Shown here: positions 1-9,221 of the stretch, in pieces
How the letters are laid out: every line of letters starts with the position of its first letter
Position numbering within the stretch: position 1 is the first letter of the stretch
NCBI RefSeq assembly: GCF_008801575.1
Contig: NZ_VZPL01000015.1
Location: 1 to 64,000 of the forward strand
From: Xanthomonas cissicola
GTDB taxonomy: Bacteria; Pseudomonadota; Gammaproteobacteria; Xanthomonadales; Xanthomonadaceae
Length of the DNA stretch: 64,000 bases
Reading direction: 5' to 3'
Translations under genes and position numbers: made by a program
The notes under the pieces: model-generated
What the model saw: only the letters and a program-made list of their open reading frames with translations
Databases searched by the model: none
What the model was told of the DNA's origin: nothing

Positions 1-68
1 ATCGCCACGCCGCTTTCGGCTTCGCGCAGAAAGCCGATGACCTGCTCGTCAGTAAAACGTTTCTTCAC
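1..68 (-). CDS. IS3-family transposase OrfA, N-terminal end only
   Basis: Only the first ~22 codons are inside the window; the gene runs off the left edge. Read on the minus strand from a GTG at 66-68 it begins [19 protein letters not shown], the typical start of the small helix-turn-helix OrfA of IS3-family elements (IS407-like group), which binds the element's ends and is joined by frameshifting to the OrfB integrase. A GAGGAG ribosome site lies just upstream (about 74-82). The element points the same way as the eut genes it interrupts. Family placement is from the N-terminal sequence only, so the exact IS name is not claimed. Confidence 0.8.
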   Translation of the reverse strand, partial: MKKRFTDEQVIGFLREAESGVA

Positions 69-135
69 GTCCAATCTCCTCGGGGTAGGGAATTGGACTC
101 CAAACTGAGGCGCTACTCAAAATTGGGTGGACGTC
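1..135 (-). mobile_element. End of an IS3-family insertion sequence
   Basis: The transposase start at 66-68 and the ~60 bp of non-coding DNA beside it form the left end of an IS element inserted in eutC. The exact junction is uncertain; it should fall near 120-140, where EutC-like codons give way to sequence that fits no EutC protein. The inverted repeat and target duplication cannot be confirmed because the other end is outside the window. Confidence 0.7.
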
Positions 136-351
136 GATGCTGCTGCGCCCGCGTTGCTCCAGCGCGGCCTGAAGCGGTGCCGGGTCGAATGCCAGATGCA
201 CCGCATCGCGTGCCTGCGCATGCGCCAGCTGGAACTCCAGGTGCGCGTCCGTCGGCAGACTGGTCCCCACCCGGCCCAGCGCAATGCGCGCGGGGGTCAG
301 TTGGCGCAGTTGCGCCCAGGCATCGCGTGGCGGTGTGGAGGGTACGCTCAT
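130..351 (-). pseudogene. eutC: Ethanolamine ammonia-lyase small subunit, truncated by an IS
   Basis: The reading frame starts at 351 with [12 protein letters not shown] and resembles the N-terminus of EutC, including the block [15 protein letters not shown], which matches the STVARVCTGRAG region of other EutC proteins. EutC is the small subunit of the adenosylcobalamin-dependent lyase that converts ethanolamine to acetaldehyde and ammonia. About 70-75 native residues remain of the usual 250-300; the frame then enters IS sequence and stops at 49. The ATG overlaps the eutB stop by 4 nt (ATGA), showing the original translational coupling. Whether the rest of eutC survives beyond the IS cannot be seen here. 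Confidence 0.85.
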
Positions 352-1757
352 GGCGTCGGTCTACCGCTGGCCTGTGCCAATGCACGCCGAAATGGCGCCG
401 GTACCTCGCTGCCAAGCTCGAAGCGGCCATCGCGCAGCTGCAGGATGTCGTGCTGCTCCAGCCACTGTTCGAATTCGGGCGCAGCGCGCAGGCCAAGCGC
501 CTGGCGCGCATACAGCGCATCGTGAAACGAGGTGGTCTGGTAGTTCAGCATCACATCGTCCGAGCCGGGAATGCCCATGATGAAGTTGATGCCGGCAGTA
601 CCGAGCAGGGTGAGCAACATATCCATGTCGTCCTGATCGGCCTCGGCATGATTGGTGTAGCAGATGTCGCAGCCCATCGGCACGCCGAGCAACTTGCCGC
701 AGAAGTGATCCTCCAGCCCGGCGCGGATGATCTGCTTGCCGTCGTAGAGATATTCCGGCCCGATGAAGCCAACCACGGTGTTCACCAGCAGCGGTTTGTA
801 GTGGCGCGCCACCGCATAGGCGCGCACCTCGCAGGTCTGTTGATCCACACCGTGGTGTGCATTGGCCGACAACGCGCTGCCCTGGCCGGTTTCGAAATAC
901 ATCACGTTATCGCCGACGTTGCCGCGGCGCAGCGACAGGCCCGCTTCGTAACCTTCCTGCAGCAAGGCCAGATTGATGCCGAAGCTGGCATTGGCCGCTT
1001 CGGTGCCGGCGATCGACTGAAACACCAGATCCACCGGCACGCCACGACCGATCGCTTCGATGGTGGTGGTGATGTGCGCTAGCACGCACGATTGCGTGGG
1101 GATCCGATAACCGCTGATCACCGCATCGAGCATGCGCAACAAGGCCGTGGTTGCGGCCAGGCTGTCGCTGGCCGGGTTGATGCCGATCACCGCATCGCCG
1201 TTGCCGTACAACAAGCCGTCGAGCACGCTGGCGGCAATGCCGGTGGCGTCATCGGTGGGGTGGTTGGGCTGCAGGCGCGTCGACAGGCGTCCGCGCAACC
1301 CCAGCGTGTTGCGGAAGCGGGTGACGACCCGGGTTTTCTGCGCCACCAGGATCAGGTCCTGCACCCGCATCAATTTGGACACCGCGGCCACCATTTCCGG
1401 CGTCAGGCCGGGTGCCAATGCGGTTAATGCGGCTTCGTCGGCCTGCGCACTCAGCAGCCAATCGCGGAAGCCGCCCACGGTGAGATGCGCCACAGCGGCA
1501 AATGCAACGGCATCGTGCTGGTCGATGATCAGCCGGGTGACTTCGTCTGCTTCATAAGGCACCACCGCCTCCTGCAGGAAATGCTGCAGCGGTAGATCGG
1601 CCAGCGCCATCTGTGCGGCGACGCGCTGCAGGCCGGAGTCGGCGGCAAGGCCGGCCAGCTGGTCGCCGGAGCGTGCCGGCGTCGCCTTGGCCAGCAGCTG
1701 CTTCAGATCGGCAAACCGAAAACGCTCGCCGCCTGCGGTGAAGGCAAAGCCGCTCAT
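348..1757 (-). CDS. eutB: Ethanolamine ammonia-lyase large subunit
   Basis: A 469-residue EutB of normal family length. It is the catalytic subunit (TIM-barrel type in known structures) of the B12-dependent lyase that splits ethanolamine into acetaldehyde and ammonia, acting with EutC. Recognisable conserved stretches include [30 protein letters not shown]-like [24 protein letters not shown] and [16 protein letters not shown]. The start overlaps the upstream permease stop by 4 nt and the stop overlaps the eutC start by 4 nt, so permease-eutB-eutC was one operon. The frame is intact, but without an intact EutC the enzyme is unlikely to work unless eutC exists elsewhere. Confidence 0.96.
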   Translation of the reverse strand: MSGFAFTAGGERFRFADLKQLLAKATPARSGDQLAGLAADSGLQRVAAQMALADLPLQHFLQEAVVPYEADEVTRLIIDQHDAVAFAAVAHLTVGGFRDWLLSAQADEAALTALAPGLTPEMVAAVSKLMRVQDLILVAQKTRVVTRFRNTLGLRGRLSTRLQPNHPTDDATGIAASVLDGLLYGNGDAVIGINPASDSLAATTALLRMLDAVISGYRIPTQSCVLAHITTTIEAIGRGVPVDLVFQSIAGTEAANASFGINLALLQEGYEAGLSLRRGNVGDNVMYFETGQGSALSANAHHGVDQQTCEVRAYAVARHYKPLLVNTVVGFIGPEYLYDGKQIIRAGLEDHFCGKLLGVPMGCDICYTNHAEADQDDMDMLLTLLGTAGINFIMGIPGSDDVMLNYQTTSFHDALYARQALGLRAAPEFEQWLEQHDILQLRDGRFELGSEVPAPFRRALAQASGRPTP

Positions 1758-3109
1758 CCGGCGCGGGCCGCGGGCGTGTGCTGGGTGCGCAGGCTAAGGA
1801 CGCAACACGCCGCGCCGAACAGCAGCAGGCCCAGAAAGATCAACGCCACAATCGGGTTGAACCACACCATCGGTACCAGGCACACCAGCGCCAGCAGCAG
1901 CGCAATGGCCGGCACCACCGGGTACCCCGGTGCGCGGAAACTACGCTCCAACCCCGGTTCGGCGCGACGCAGCTTGAACAGGCTGAGCATGCTCATCACA
2001 TACATCACGATCGCCCCGAACACCGACATGGTGATCATCGCTGCGGTCAACGACATGCCCTGGATCTTGACCACGCTGTCGCTGCAGATTGCCGCAATGC
2101 CGATGACGCCGCCGGCCAGAATGGCGCGATGCGGCGTGCGAAAACGCGACAGCCTGGCCAGCCCATGCGGCAGGAAGCCGGCACGCGCCAGCGCGAAGAA
2201 CTGCCGCGAATAGCCCAGGATGATGCCGTGGAAACTCGCCACCAGCCCGAACAGGCCGATCCACACCAGCATGTGCAACCAGCTGGAACTGTTGCCGACC
2301 ACCGCCTTCATCGCCTGCGGCAGCGGGTCGTTGATGTTGGACAGCTGGCGCCAGTCGCCGACGCCGCCGGCAAACACCATCACCCCCAGCGCCAAGATCA
2401 CCAGGGTGAGAATGCCGGCGATGTAGGCGCGCGGAATCGTGCGCGTGGGGTCTTTGGCTTCTTCGGCCGCCATCGCTGCCCCTTCGATCGCCAGGAAAAA
2501 CCAGATCGCAAACGGAATCGCGGCGAAGATTCCGGAAATGGCCGCCGGCCCGAACACGTCGCTGCCGGCCCAGCCGTTGGCGGCGAAGCGCGCCACGCTG
2601 AAACCCGGCGCCACCACACCCATGAACACCAGCAACTCGATCACCGCCAGCAAGGTCACGATCAGCTCGAAGGTCGCTGCAATCGCCACGCCCACGATGT
2701 TCAAGCTCATGAAGACCAGGTAGGCGCCAATCGCTGCGATGCGCGGATCGAGCATGGGGTACTGCACATTCAGATACGCGCCGATCGCCATCGCGATGGC
2801 CGGCGGCGCGAAGACGAATTCGATCAACGTGGCCAGGCCCGCCAGCATGCCGCCATAGGTGCCGAACGCGCGCAGGCTGTAGGCGAAGGGCCCGCCCGCA
2901 TTGGGAATGGCGGTGGTCAATTCGGTGAAGCTGAAGATGAAGCAGGTGTACATCACGGCGACCAGCAGCGTGGTCGCCAGAAAGCCGAGCGTACCGGCGG
3001 TGCCCAAGCCGTAACTCCAGCCGAAATACTCGCCTGAAATCACCAGCCCCACCGCGATGCCCCACAGCTGCCAGGTGCCCAGGGTCGGTTTGAGGTGCTC
3101 GTTGCGCAT
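1754..3109 (-). CDS. eat: Ethanolamine permease, APC superfamily
   Basis: A 451-residue, strongly hydrophobic multi-helix protein of the amino acid-polyamine-organocation superfamily. It carries the N-terminal block GEYFGWSYGLGTAGTLGF and a PNAGGPFAYS motif typical of the ethanolamine/amino-acid permease branch. It should import ethanolamine through the inner membrane for EutBC. The start at 3109 (MRNEHLKPT) is preferred because AGGAG lies 9 nt upstream; an ATG at 3118 sits directly on that site and is too close. Position beside eutB supports the substrate. General amino-acid import is the alternative. Confidence 0.88.
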   Translation of the reverse strand: MRNEHLKPTLGTWQLWGIAVGLVISGEYFGWSYGLGTAGTLGFLATTLLVAVMYTCFIFSFTELTTAIPNAGGPFAYSLRAFGTYGGMLAGLATLIEFVFAPPAIAMAIGAYLNVQYPMLDPRIAAIGAYLVFMSLNIVGVAIAATFELIVTLLAVIELLVFMGVVAPGFSVARFAANGWAGSDVFGPAAISGIFAAIPFAIWFFLAIEGAAMAAEEAKDPTRTIPRAYIAGILTLVILALGVMVFAGGVGDWRQLSNINDPLPQAMKAVVGNSSSWLHMLVWIGLFGLVASFHGIILGYSRQFFALARAGFLPHGLARLSRFRTPHRAILAGGVIGIAAICSDSVVKIQGMSLTAAMITMSVFGAIVMYVMSMLSLFKLRRAEPGLERSFRAPGYPVVPAIALLLALVCLVPMVWFNPIVALIFLGLLLFGAACCVLSLRTQHTPAARAG

Positions 3110-3535
3110 GTCGCACATCTCCTGCAGTCGGGGGAGGGGAGATGAAGCACGCCCGACGCCGAAGCGACGGACCGACCGTCAGCAACTCAAGCGTTCAGCT
3201 GCAGCGACGCGCGACGGTCGCCTCGGTTATACCCCAAAGCCCGCTGGCGAACACAGGCACAACGGGTGGGTCGCCTCTGACCGGGTGTGTAGCGTTCCGG
3301 CGCAATGGTCGTGGGTTGCGTTTTTCTTCTGGCGCCGCAGGGTGTGGCCCGTTGTTAAATTGAGGGGGCCTGATCCAGTGGTCGCGATGCATCAAATAGT
3401 GGGGTCATCGCAGAATGACTCTGCAGCCGCACGCTAAGGCGGATCGGGATCATGGTCCATCAACGGGGCGGGGATGCGACCATTCGGTGTCATCCCGCCG
3501 ACGACCGCGCCGGTCGTTGGGGCGCGCCGGTTCTG
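3110..3535. other. Intergenic region upstream of the ethanolamine genes
   Basis: About 425 bp without a convincing gene; frames here have no recognisable protein character. It should contain the promoter of the permease-eutB operon (reading left). A TATAAC hexamer on the minus strand near 3228-3233 is a possible -10 but no good -35 could be paired with it. No regulator gene lies next to the operon in this window. Confidence 0.5.
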
Positions 3536-3997
3536 TCACGGTCCAGCGGGCTGCATGAACTCGATGGAAATATGGTCGGGACCAGACACGTAGGCGGTGA
3601 GCGTTCCTGTTCTCGGACCTCCCGGAATCGGCAGCGGCTTGCCCTTCGCCTTCCACCCGGCCGCCTCGACACGGCAGATGGCCGCATGGATATCCCGGAC
3701 GGTCAGCGCCAGATGGGCAGCCCCGATCGCACCCGCGCTTTCCGGCGACTGCCCATTCCGACGACCTTTGGAATATTGCAGCAACTCGACGATGAATCCG
3801 TCCGGAGCCTTCACGATTGCCGTTCGCACGCTCGGATCATCCACGCCGGTGACCTGATGCAGGAAATCGCCGCCCATCTCTGCCTGTCGTTCGAGCGTGA
3901 ACCCCAGGGCCTCGGTCCAGAACCGGATAGCCTCGTCAAGAGATGAAACGGCAAACCCGATGTGATCAACGTTGGCCACGCCTGCATTGCTATCCAC
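3536..3997 (-). CDS. VOC/glyoxalase-fold protein
   Basis: A single-domain vicinal-oxygen-chelate protein of 153 residues from the chosen start. The fold is visible as two beta-alpha-beta-beta-beta repeats: VDHIGFAVSSLDEAIRFW with ...FIVELLQYS, and AAHLALTVRDIHAAICRVEA with ...HISIEFMQP. The glutamates in VELLQ and IEFMQ are at the positions that bind metal in glyoxalase-type members. A GTG start at 3995-3997 is preferred because GGAG lies 8 nt upstream and it gives the normal single-domain length; an ATG at 4123 would add 42 residues with no domain character. Substrate is unknown: lactoylglutathione-like, epimerase-like or resistance roles are all possible. The flanking DNA looks less GC-rich than its neighbours, so late acquisition is possible. 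Confidence 0.8.
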   Translation of the reverse strand: MDSNAGVANVDHIGFAVSSLDEAIRFWTEALGFTLERQAEMGGDFLHQVTGVDDPSVRTAIVKAPDGFIVELLQYSKGRRNGQSPESAGAIGAAHLALTVRDIHAAICRVEAAGWKAKGKPLPIPGGPRTGTLTAYVSGPDHISIEFMQPAGP

Positions 3998-4154
3998 TGT
4001 TGCGGCTCCGTTCCAGTACGTCCGAGACGCGATAATTTGTGTGAGGGAAACTCGAGTCAGCAGAAGACCGGGCTGGCCAAGCAGGCTCTTACAGGAAGCG
4101 TATAACAGCGTCTTCAATGCCACCGCGCGTCAAAGAGGCGATCTTTCGAACGCT

Positions 4155-4997
4155 CTACTTCGTCCGCTCAAGCACCAGCAACGGATCGATGCGGGTGTCG
4201 AACCAATTCATCCCCCAATGCAGATGCGGCCCCGTGGCGCGCCCGGTGGCACCAACCGCGGCAATCACCTGGCCTTGCTCGACCCGGTCGCCCACCTTCA
4301 CGTCGATACGCGACAAGTGCAGGAAATTCGAGCTTACCCCGAAGCCGTGATCCAGCAGCACCGTGCCACCGGTGAGATACAGGTCCGGCGCCGCGAACGT
4401 CACCACGCCGGCAGCCGGTGCCTTCACCGGGGTGCCGGTGGGTACGGCGATGTCCATGCCCGAATGGCCGGCGCCGGGCTGGCCGTTGTACACGCGTGCA
4501 TTGCCGAAGCGGCCGCTGATGCGTCCCTGCACCGGCCAGATGAAGGGTTGGGCGAAATCGGTGCGTGCGTCATCGCGGTCGCGCGCCGCCGTGACCTGCG
4601 CCTGTTCGCGTTTGATGCGCGCAGCAATCTCGGCCGGCGGGTTGACCGTCTTGGGCGGCACGCCATTGACGCGTTCCACCGGCCAGTCGCGCGGCGTCAC
4701 TGCGATGCTCACGGTCCGCGTGCTGCCATCGGGTTGGGTGACCTGCACCTGCAAAGGCCCGGTCGCATCGCGGCCGATACCGAACACGACGCTTCCATAA
4801 CCGCTCACACGCAAGCTGCGGCCGGCGTATTGCACCTTGCTATCAGCCGGCACCTTGCCGATTACCAGCGCACCTTGCGAAGCGCTTTGCGGAAACACGA
4901 CATCAGTTGCGACGGCCGCACTCTGCGCATCGGCGCGTCCTGCAACCAGCGCGACTGGCGCCAGGATCAACCAGGCGCCAAACAGGACTGCGCGCAT
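4155..4997 (-). CDS. Secreted M23 (LytM-type) peptidase
   Basis: A 280-residue exported protein. It starts [20 protein letters not shown], a signal peptide ending near ADAQ, followed by a periplasmic domain and a C-terminal LytM/M23 zinc peptidase domain (about residues 160-280). The zinc motifs are visible: HSGMD (HxxxD) and HLHW (HxH). Members cut peptidoglycan cross-links or activate amidases in the envelope; which one applies cannot be read. The ATG overlaps the dihydroorotase stop by one base (TGATG), implying coupled translation. A longer open frame to 5489 only shadows pyrC and was discarded. Confidence 0.93.
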   Translation of the reverse strand: MRAVLFGAWLILAPVALVAGRADAQSAAVATDVVFPQSASQGALVIGKVPADSKVQYAGRSLRVSGYGSVVFGIGRDATGPLQVQVTQPDGSTRTVSIAVTPRDWPVERVNGVPPKTVNPPAEIAARIKREQAQVTAARDRDDARTDFAQPFIWPVQGRISGRFGNARVYNGQPGAGHSGMDIAVPTGTPVKAPAAGVVTFAAPDLYLTGGTVLLDHGFGVSSNFLHLSRIDVKVGDRVEQGQVIAAVGATGRATGPHLHWGMNWFDTRIDPLLVLERTK

Positions 4998-6346
4998 CAG
5001 CGGTCGAAGGTCAGGCGCTGGCCGGCAGCGCTGCCCACCAGCTGTTCGCCATCCCACACCTGCTGGCCGTTGACCCAGGTTGCGGCAATGCGCGAACGGA
5101 AGGTGGTGCCTTCGAACGGCGACCAGCCGCACCTGGACAGCACCTGCTCGCGCTTCACGGTGAACGGCGTGTTGTCGATCATCACCAGGTCGGCGAAATA
5201 GCCTTCGCGCAGGAAGCCGCGTTCTTCCACATCGAACAACTGCGCCGGCGCATGCGCGAACTTCTGCACGATACGGGTGATCGGCAACTTGCCTTCGTGC
5301 ACCAGCTCCAGTGCCGCGACCAGCGCGTACTGCACCAGCGGCAGGCCCGAGGGCGCCTGCGCATAGGGCTCTTGCTTTTCTTCCCAGGTGTGCGGGGCGT
5401 GGTCGGTGGCGAGCACGTCGATGACGTCTTCGGCCAGCGCATCGATGAGCGCCAGACGATCTTCGGCGTCCTTGATCGCGGGGTTGCACTTGATCAGGTT
5501 GCCCAGTCGCGCGTAATCGCTGCGATCGAAGCGCAAGAAGTGGATGCAGGTCTCGGCGGTAATGCGCTTGCGCAGCTTGCCGTCGGCATCGACCAGCGGG
5601 CCGGCTTCGAACAGCGACAGCTCGTCGGCAGTGGAGATGTGCAGTACGTGCAGGCGGGTGTTGTGCTTGCGCGCCAGCGACACCGCCAGCTGCGACGACT
5701 TCAGGCAGGCTTGACGCGAACGGATGTCCGGGTGCATCTCCGGTGTCAGCGCATCGCCATACTTTTCCTTGTACTGCGCCATCGTCGCATCAATGGTCGG
5801 GGTGTCTTCGCAGTGAGTGATGATCGGCGTGGGCGCGTCGCGGAAGATGGCGTCCAGCGTTTCGGGGTTATCGACCAGCATGTTGCCGGTGGAGGCGCCC
5901 ATGAACACCTTGATGCCTGGTGCAGTCTTGGGGTCCAGCGATTGGATGTGGGCCAGGTTGTCGTTGCTGGCGCCCATGTAGAAGCCGTAGTTGGCCCAGG
6001 CGCGCCCGGCGGCGGCGTCGTACTTGGCCTGCAGTGCGGCGGCATCCAGGGTCGGCGGATTGGTGTTGGGCATGTCCATGAAGCTGGTCAGGCCACCAGC
6101 GACAGCGGCGCCGGATTCGGTCGCGATGTCGCCCTTGTGGGTCAGGCCGGGCTCGCGGAAGTGCACCTGGTCGTCGATCATGCCTGGCAGCACCCAGCGT
6201 CCGGCGGCGTCCACCACGGTATCGCCAGGGGCAGGGACGATCTTGCTGTCGATCTTGGCGATGCGGCCGCCCTCGATCAGGAGATCGGCGTCGAACTCCT
6301 TGCCTTCATTGACCAGGCGGGCATTGACGATGACGGTTCGGCTCAT
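4997..6346 (-). CDS. pyrC: Dihydroorotase (class I amidohydrolase)
   Basis: A 449-residue cyclic amidohydrolase of the class I dihydroorotase type, catalysing ring closure of carbamoyl-aspartate to dihydroorotate in pyrimidine synthesis. Visible features are the metal motif [10 protein letters not shown] (HxR in place of the more general HxH), [11 protein letters not shown], the barrel histidine in LHVLHISTA and the terminal metal ligand in [11 protein letters not shown]. Start at 6346 ([11 protein letters not shown]) has AAAGGA upstream. It overlaps the yidD stop by 4 nt and the M23 start by 1 nt. Hydantoinase or allantoinase are less likely, given HFREPG and DHAPH. Confidence 0.92.
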   Translation of the reverse strand: MSRTVIVNARLVNEGKEFDADLLIEGGRIAKIDSKIVPAPGDTVVDAAGRWVLPGMIDDQVHFREPGLTHKGDIATESGAAVAGGLTSFMDMPNTNPPTLDAAALQAKYDAAAGRAWANYGFYMGASNDNLAHIQSLDPKTAPGIKVFMGASTGNMLVDNPETLDAIFRDAPTPIITHCEDTPTIDATMAQYKEKYGDALTPEMHPDIRSRQACLKSSQLAVSLARKHNTRLHVLHISTADELSLFEAGPLVDADGKLRKRITAETCIHFLRFDRSDYARLGNLIKCNPAIKDAEDRLALIDALAEDVIDVLATDHAPHTWEEKQEPYAQAPSGLPLVQYALVAALELVHEGKLPITRIVQKFAHAPAQLFDVEERGFLREGYFADLVMIDNTPFTVKREQVLSRCGWSPFEGTTFRSRIAATWVNGQQVWDGEQLVGSAAGQRLTFDR

Positions 6347-6636
6347 GGATGGGGTCCTTTGCAGCTGCAGGAAGAAGACGGGGAGGGCGAGGTGGGCGCA
6401 TCGGGCACCGGATCGAATCCGCCCGGATGGAAGGGATGACAGCGGCCGAGCCTGCGTGCGGCAAGCCAGCTGCCGCGCAGCGGGCCGAAGCGGCCGATGG
6501 CGGTCATCGCGTAGTCCGAACAGCTTGGTGCAAAACGGCAACGCGGCCCGAGCAGGGGGCTGATGACGAGCTTGTAGACGCGCAGCAGCGCGATGAGCAG
6601 GCGTGAGATCACTTGCCAATGATATGCCACTTGCAT
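6343..6636 (-). CDS. yidD: Membrane protein insertion efficiency factor
   Basis: A small (97 residues from this start) YidD protein, which sits on the inner face of the membrane and assists YidC-dependent insertion. The family signature is clear: [19 protein letters not shown], then APSCSDYA and [13 protein letters not shown]. The C-terminus is a short Ser/Pro/Cys tail. It overlaps the dihydroorotase start by 4 nt. The start is uncertain: the ATG at 6636 has no good ribosome site, and a GTG at 6610-6612 would give 89 residues, nearer the usual length. Unlike many genomes it is not beside rpmH/rnpA here. Confidence 0.92.
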   Translation of the reverse strand: MQVAYHWQVISRLLIALLRVYKLVISPLLGPRCRFAPSCSDYAMTAIGRFGPLRGSWLAARRLGRCHPFHPGGFDPVPDAPTSPSPSSSCSCKGPHP

Positions 6637-6646
6637 TAATAGGTGG

Positions 6647-6676
6647 TTGCCGGGGGTCCGCGGGGTACGTTATAAA
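6647..6676 (+). promoter_or_regulatory. Candidate sigma70 promoter of the DksA-like gene
   Basis: TTGCCG (6647-6652) and TATAAA (6671-6676) are separated by 18 bp and lie 45 bp before the start of the 6721 gene. A GC-rich palindrome (CCCGGGCCCCGGG, about 6688-6700) follows, so the 5' leader may fold. Confidence 0.55.
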
Positions 6677-6720
6677 GGCCCGCTTTCCCGGGCCCCGGGG
6701 GAACTAAGGATGAGCGTTTC

Positions 6721-7761
6721 GTGGCTGCTAAAAAATCTGCAAAAAAGGCCGTAGAGGCCGCCAAGAAGTCCGCCAAACCCGTTGCGAAAAAGGCAGCGAC
6801 GTCTGCTGCTGCGAAACCGGCCGCAAAGCCGGCGACCAAGCAGCCGGCTGCCAAGAAGGCACCCGCGAAGAAGGCACCTGCGAAGAAGGCCGCCGCCAAG
6901 CCGGCGCCGGCTTCCAAGCCCACCGCGTCCGCAGCCCCCAAGGCAGTGAAACCCGTCGCCAAGAGTGCTGCCAAGCCGGCGGCGAAAAAGGCAGCTCCGG
7001 CTGCCGCCAAACCGGCTGCCAAGCCGGTGGCGTCCAAGTCCGTACCGAAGCCGGCCACCAAGCCGGCTCCGGCCAAGTCAGTCCCGGTCAAGGCCGAGAA
7101 GCCCGCGCCCGCACCGGTCCCCAAGGCCGTCCCTGCGAAGCCGGCAAAGCCTGCGACCCCGTCATCTAAGAATCCCGTGCCCGTTTCGAAATCTTCCGCA
7201 AAAACGCCAACCAAAACCGAAGCCCCCGCCAAGCCTGCTGCGACCCGTCCGGTCGGCAAGGTGGCCGTGGCCGTGACGTCCAAGCCGTCCAGCTCGGCGC
7301 CCAAGACCAAGTACAAGGTGGTCGAGTACAAGACCGACGAAGCCACCGGTCGCCCGATCCTGCCGCAGGGTTACAAGCCTGCCGCGGACGAGGAGTACAT
7401 GAACAAGCTGCAGCAAGAATATTTCCGCCAGCGTCTGCAGAGCTGGCGCAACGAGATGGTGGAGGAATCCAAGCAGACCATCGAAAACCTGCGCGAAGAA
7501 GTGCGTGACATCGGCGACGAAGCCGAACGCGCCACCCGCGAGACCGAAAACTCGCTGGAACTGCGTGCCCGTGATCGCGCCCGCAAGCTGATCTCCAAGA
7601 TCGACAGCACGCTCAAGCGTCTGGAAGACGGCGACTACGGTTACTGCGTGGACACCGGCGAAGAGATTGGCCTGGACCGCCTGGAAGCGCGTCTGACCGC
7701 CGAGCGCACCATCGACGCCCAGGAGCGTTGGGAGCACTTGCAGAAGCAGCAGGGCGACTGA
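6721..7761 (+). CDS. DksA/TraR-family protein with histone H1-like Lys/Ala/Pro tail
   Basis: 346 residues. The first ~195 are almost only Lys, Ala, Pro, Ser and Thr, with repeats such as AKKAPAKKAPAKK, resembling histone H1-like DNA-binding tails. The last ~140 form a DksA-like domain: a coiled coil (residues ~225-290) rich in Glu/Arg, then the zinc-finger region. Classical DksA has four cysteines (CxxC...CxxC); here they read CVDT and TIDA, so only one remains. DksA proteins enter the RNA polymerase secondary channel with ppGpp, so a combined DNA- and polymerase-binding role is an inference. Start is GTG at 6721, with AAGGA 10 nt upstream. An ATG at 6710 is in another frame. Monocistronic, with its own promoter and terminator. 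Confidence 0.88.
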   Translation: MAAKKSAKKAVEAAKKSAKPVAKKAATSAAAKPAAKPATKQPAAKKAPAKKAPAKKAAAKPAPASKPTASAAPKAVKPVAKSAAKPAAKKAAPAAAKPAAKPVASKSVPKPATKPAPAKSVPVKAEKPAPAPVPKAVPAKPAKPATPSSKNPVPVSKSSAKTPTKTEAPAKPAATRPVGKVAVAVTSKPSSSAPKTKYKVVEYKTDEATGRPILPQGYKPAADEEYMNKLQQEYFRQRLQSWRNEMVEESKQTIENLREEVRDIGDEAERATRETENSLELRARDRARKLISKIDSTLKRLEDGDYGYCVDTGEEIGLDRLEARLTAERTIDAQERWEHLQKQQGD

Positions 7762-7784
7762 CCGTCCGCCCGGCTCGCCGAAAG

Positions 7785-7810
7785 ACCCCGCCATGTGCGG
7801 GGTTTTTTTT
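7785..7810 (+). terminator. Rho-independent terminator of the DksA-like gene
   Basis: Stem ACCCCGC (7785-7791), loop CATGT, stem GCGGGGT (7797-7803), followed by eight T residues in total. It lies 24 bp after the stop at 7761. Confidence 0.9.
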
Positions 7811-7970
7811 ATGGGCGCCTGATACGTCGAATTAGCGCTTGGTCAGTCAGCGCCGTTTGTGGGACGCCGTCGCACGCAGCTGCGTGGCGGCACGTGACTG
7901 CGGCCCGCAGCTCGAACACCTTCGCACCGCAGCGGCGCTGTGGGCACAGGCAATCACGCGATCGCGCAGC

Positions 7971-9221
7971 TCACTGCAGATCGCGCAGGTCCAGCTTGCG
8001 CAGGCGCGGCGCCTTCCAGGCGGTGGTGGCCACCACGCCCAGGGTGACACAGCCGCCGATGACCACCGCCGGCACCAGGCCGACCAGGCGCGCCATGACG
8101 CCGTCGTAGAACGCGCCCAGCTCGTTGGACGAGCCGATGAAGATGCCGTTGATCGAAGACACCCGGCCACGCATGGCATCGGGGGTGGCCAGCTGCAGGA
8201 TGGTCTGGCGCACCACCACCGAGACGCCGTCGCACATGCCGTACACCAGCAGGATTGCAGCGGACAGCCAGAAATGGCGCGACAGTCCGAAGGCGATGGT
8301 GCAGAGTCCGAAGCCGGCCACCGACAGCAGCAGGACGCGTCCGGCATTGCGCTGCAGCGGGTGCCGCGCCAGCCACACGCCAACCACGATCGAACCCAGC
8401 GCCGGCGCGCCGCGCAGGATGCCCAGGCCTTCGGGGCCGTAGTGCAGGATGTCGTGGATGAAGGCCGGCAACATCGATACCGCGCCGCCGAGCAGTACCG
8501 AAAACATGTCCAGCGCCATCGCGCCCAGCATGATCTGGTTGGACAGTACGAACTGCGCGCCTTCGGCGATGCTGCGGAAGATCGGCGCACGTGGGCCCTC
8601 GCTGACCGGCTCGCTGACACGCAGCAGTGCCAACGCCAGGATCGCCAGCATCGCCACGCTGGCGGCGACCCCGTAGGCCAGGCCCTTGCCGCCCCAGCCG
8701 ACCAGCACACCGCCCAGCGCCGGGCCGATCACCATGCCGGCCTGGAAGGTGACGCTGCCGATGCTGGCACCGCGCGCGAATGCCTCGCGAGGCAGCGCCC
8801 GTGCGAACAAGGCGTTGTAGACCGGCGACAAAAAAGAGCGCGCCGCGCCGGTGAGCGAGATGGCGGCATAGATCGGCCACACGCCTTCGACGGGCAGCCA
8901 GCCTTGCGTGATCGCCAACAGCAGCAGCGCGGTCGCGACCAAACCCAGCACGGCGACCATGCCCAGCCGGCGGCGCGGCAGGTGATCGACCAGGTAGCCG
9001 GCGAAGGGGGCGATGCAGAAGAACGGCAGGATTTCGGCCAGGCCGATCAGCCCCAGCGAGAGCGGGTTGCCGGTAATTTCGTAGATATGCCAACCGACCG
9101 TCACGGCGACGATCTGGTAGGACAGCATCGCCGCCACGCGGTAGAGCAGCACCAGGCCGAAGCCTGGATGGGCGAGCAGCGTCCGCAGCGAATCGGCGGG
9201 CGACGGGGCAGGCGTGCTCAC
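7971..9221 (-). CDS. MFS transporter, enterobactin-exporter-like (MFS_3)
   Basis: A 416-residue major facilitator with about twelve hydrophobic segments. It has the between-helix motif GYLVDHLPRRRLGM (motif A-like, loop 2-3) and RGAPALGSIVVGVWLARHP in the second half. The pattern WHIYEITGNPLSLGLIGLAEILPFF matches the EntS/MFS_3 exporter branch, proton-driven efflux pumps of the inner membrane. The substrate is unknown. It overlaps the upstream sufE stop by 4 nt, but no functional link between the two is evident. 160 bp of featureless DNA separate its stop from the terminator at 7785-7810. Confidence 0.87.
   Translation of the reverse strand: MSTPAPSPADSLRTLLAHPGFGLVLLYRVAAMLSYQIVAVTVGWHIYEITGNPLSLGLIGLAEILPFFCIAPFAGYLVDHLPRRRLGMVAVLGLVATALLLLAITQGWLPVEGVWPIYAAISLTGAARSFLSPVYNALFARALPREAFARGASIGSVTFQAGMVIGPALGGVLVGWGGKGLAYGVAASVAMLAILALALLRVSEPVSEGPRAPIFRSIAEGAQFVLSNQIMLGAMALDMFSVLLGGAVSMLPAFIHDILHYGPEGLGILRGAPALGSIVVGVWLARHPLQRNAGRVLLLSVAGFGLCTIAFGLSRHFWLSAAILLVYGMCDGVSVVVRQTILQLATPDAMRGRVSSINGIFIGSSNELGAFYDGVMARLVGLVPAVVIGGCVTLGVVATTAWKAPRLRKLDLRDLQ

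Noticed and set aside
4155-5489. A long minus-strand frame extending the M23 gene to 5489
   Set aside because: The extension overlaps the dihydroorotase gene on the same strand and has arginine-rich shadow composition. The true start at 4997 has a signal peptide and overlaps the pyrC stop.
6710-6720. ATG at 6710 as start of the DksA-like gene
   Set aside because: It is in a different frame (ATG AGC GTT TCG TGG) and does not lead into the DksA domain.
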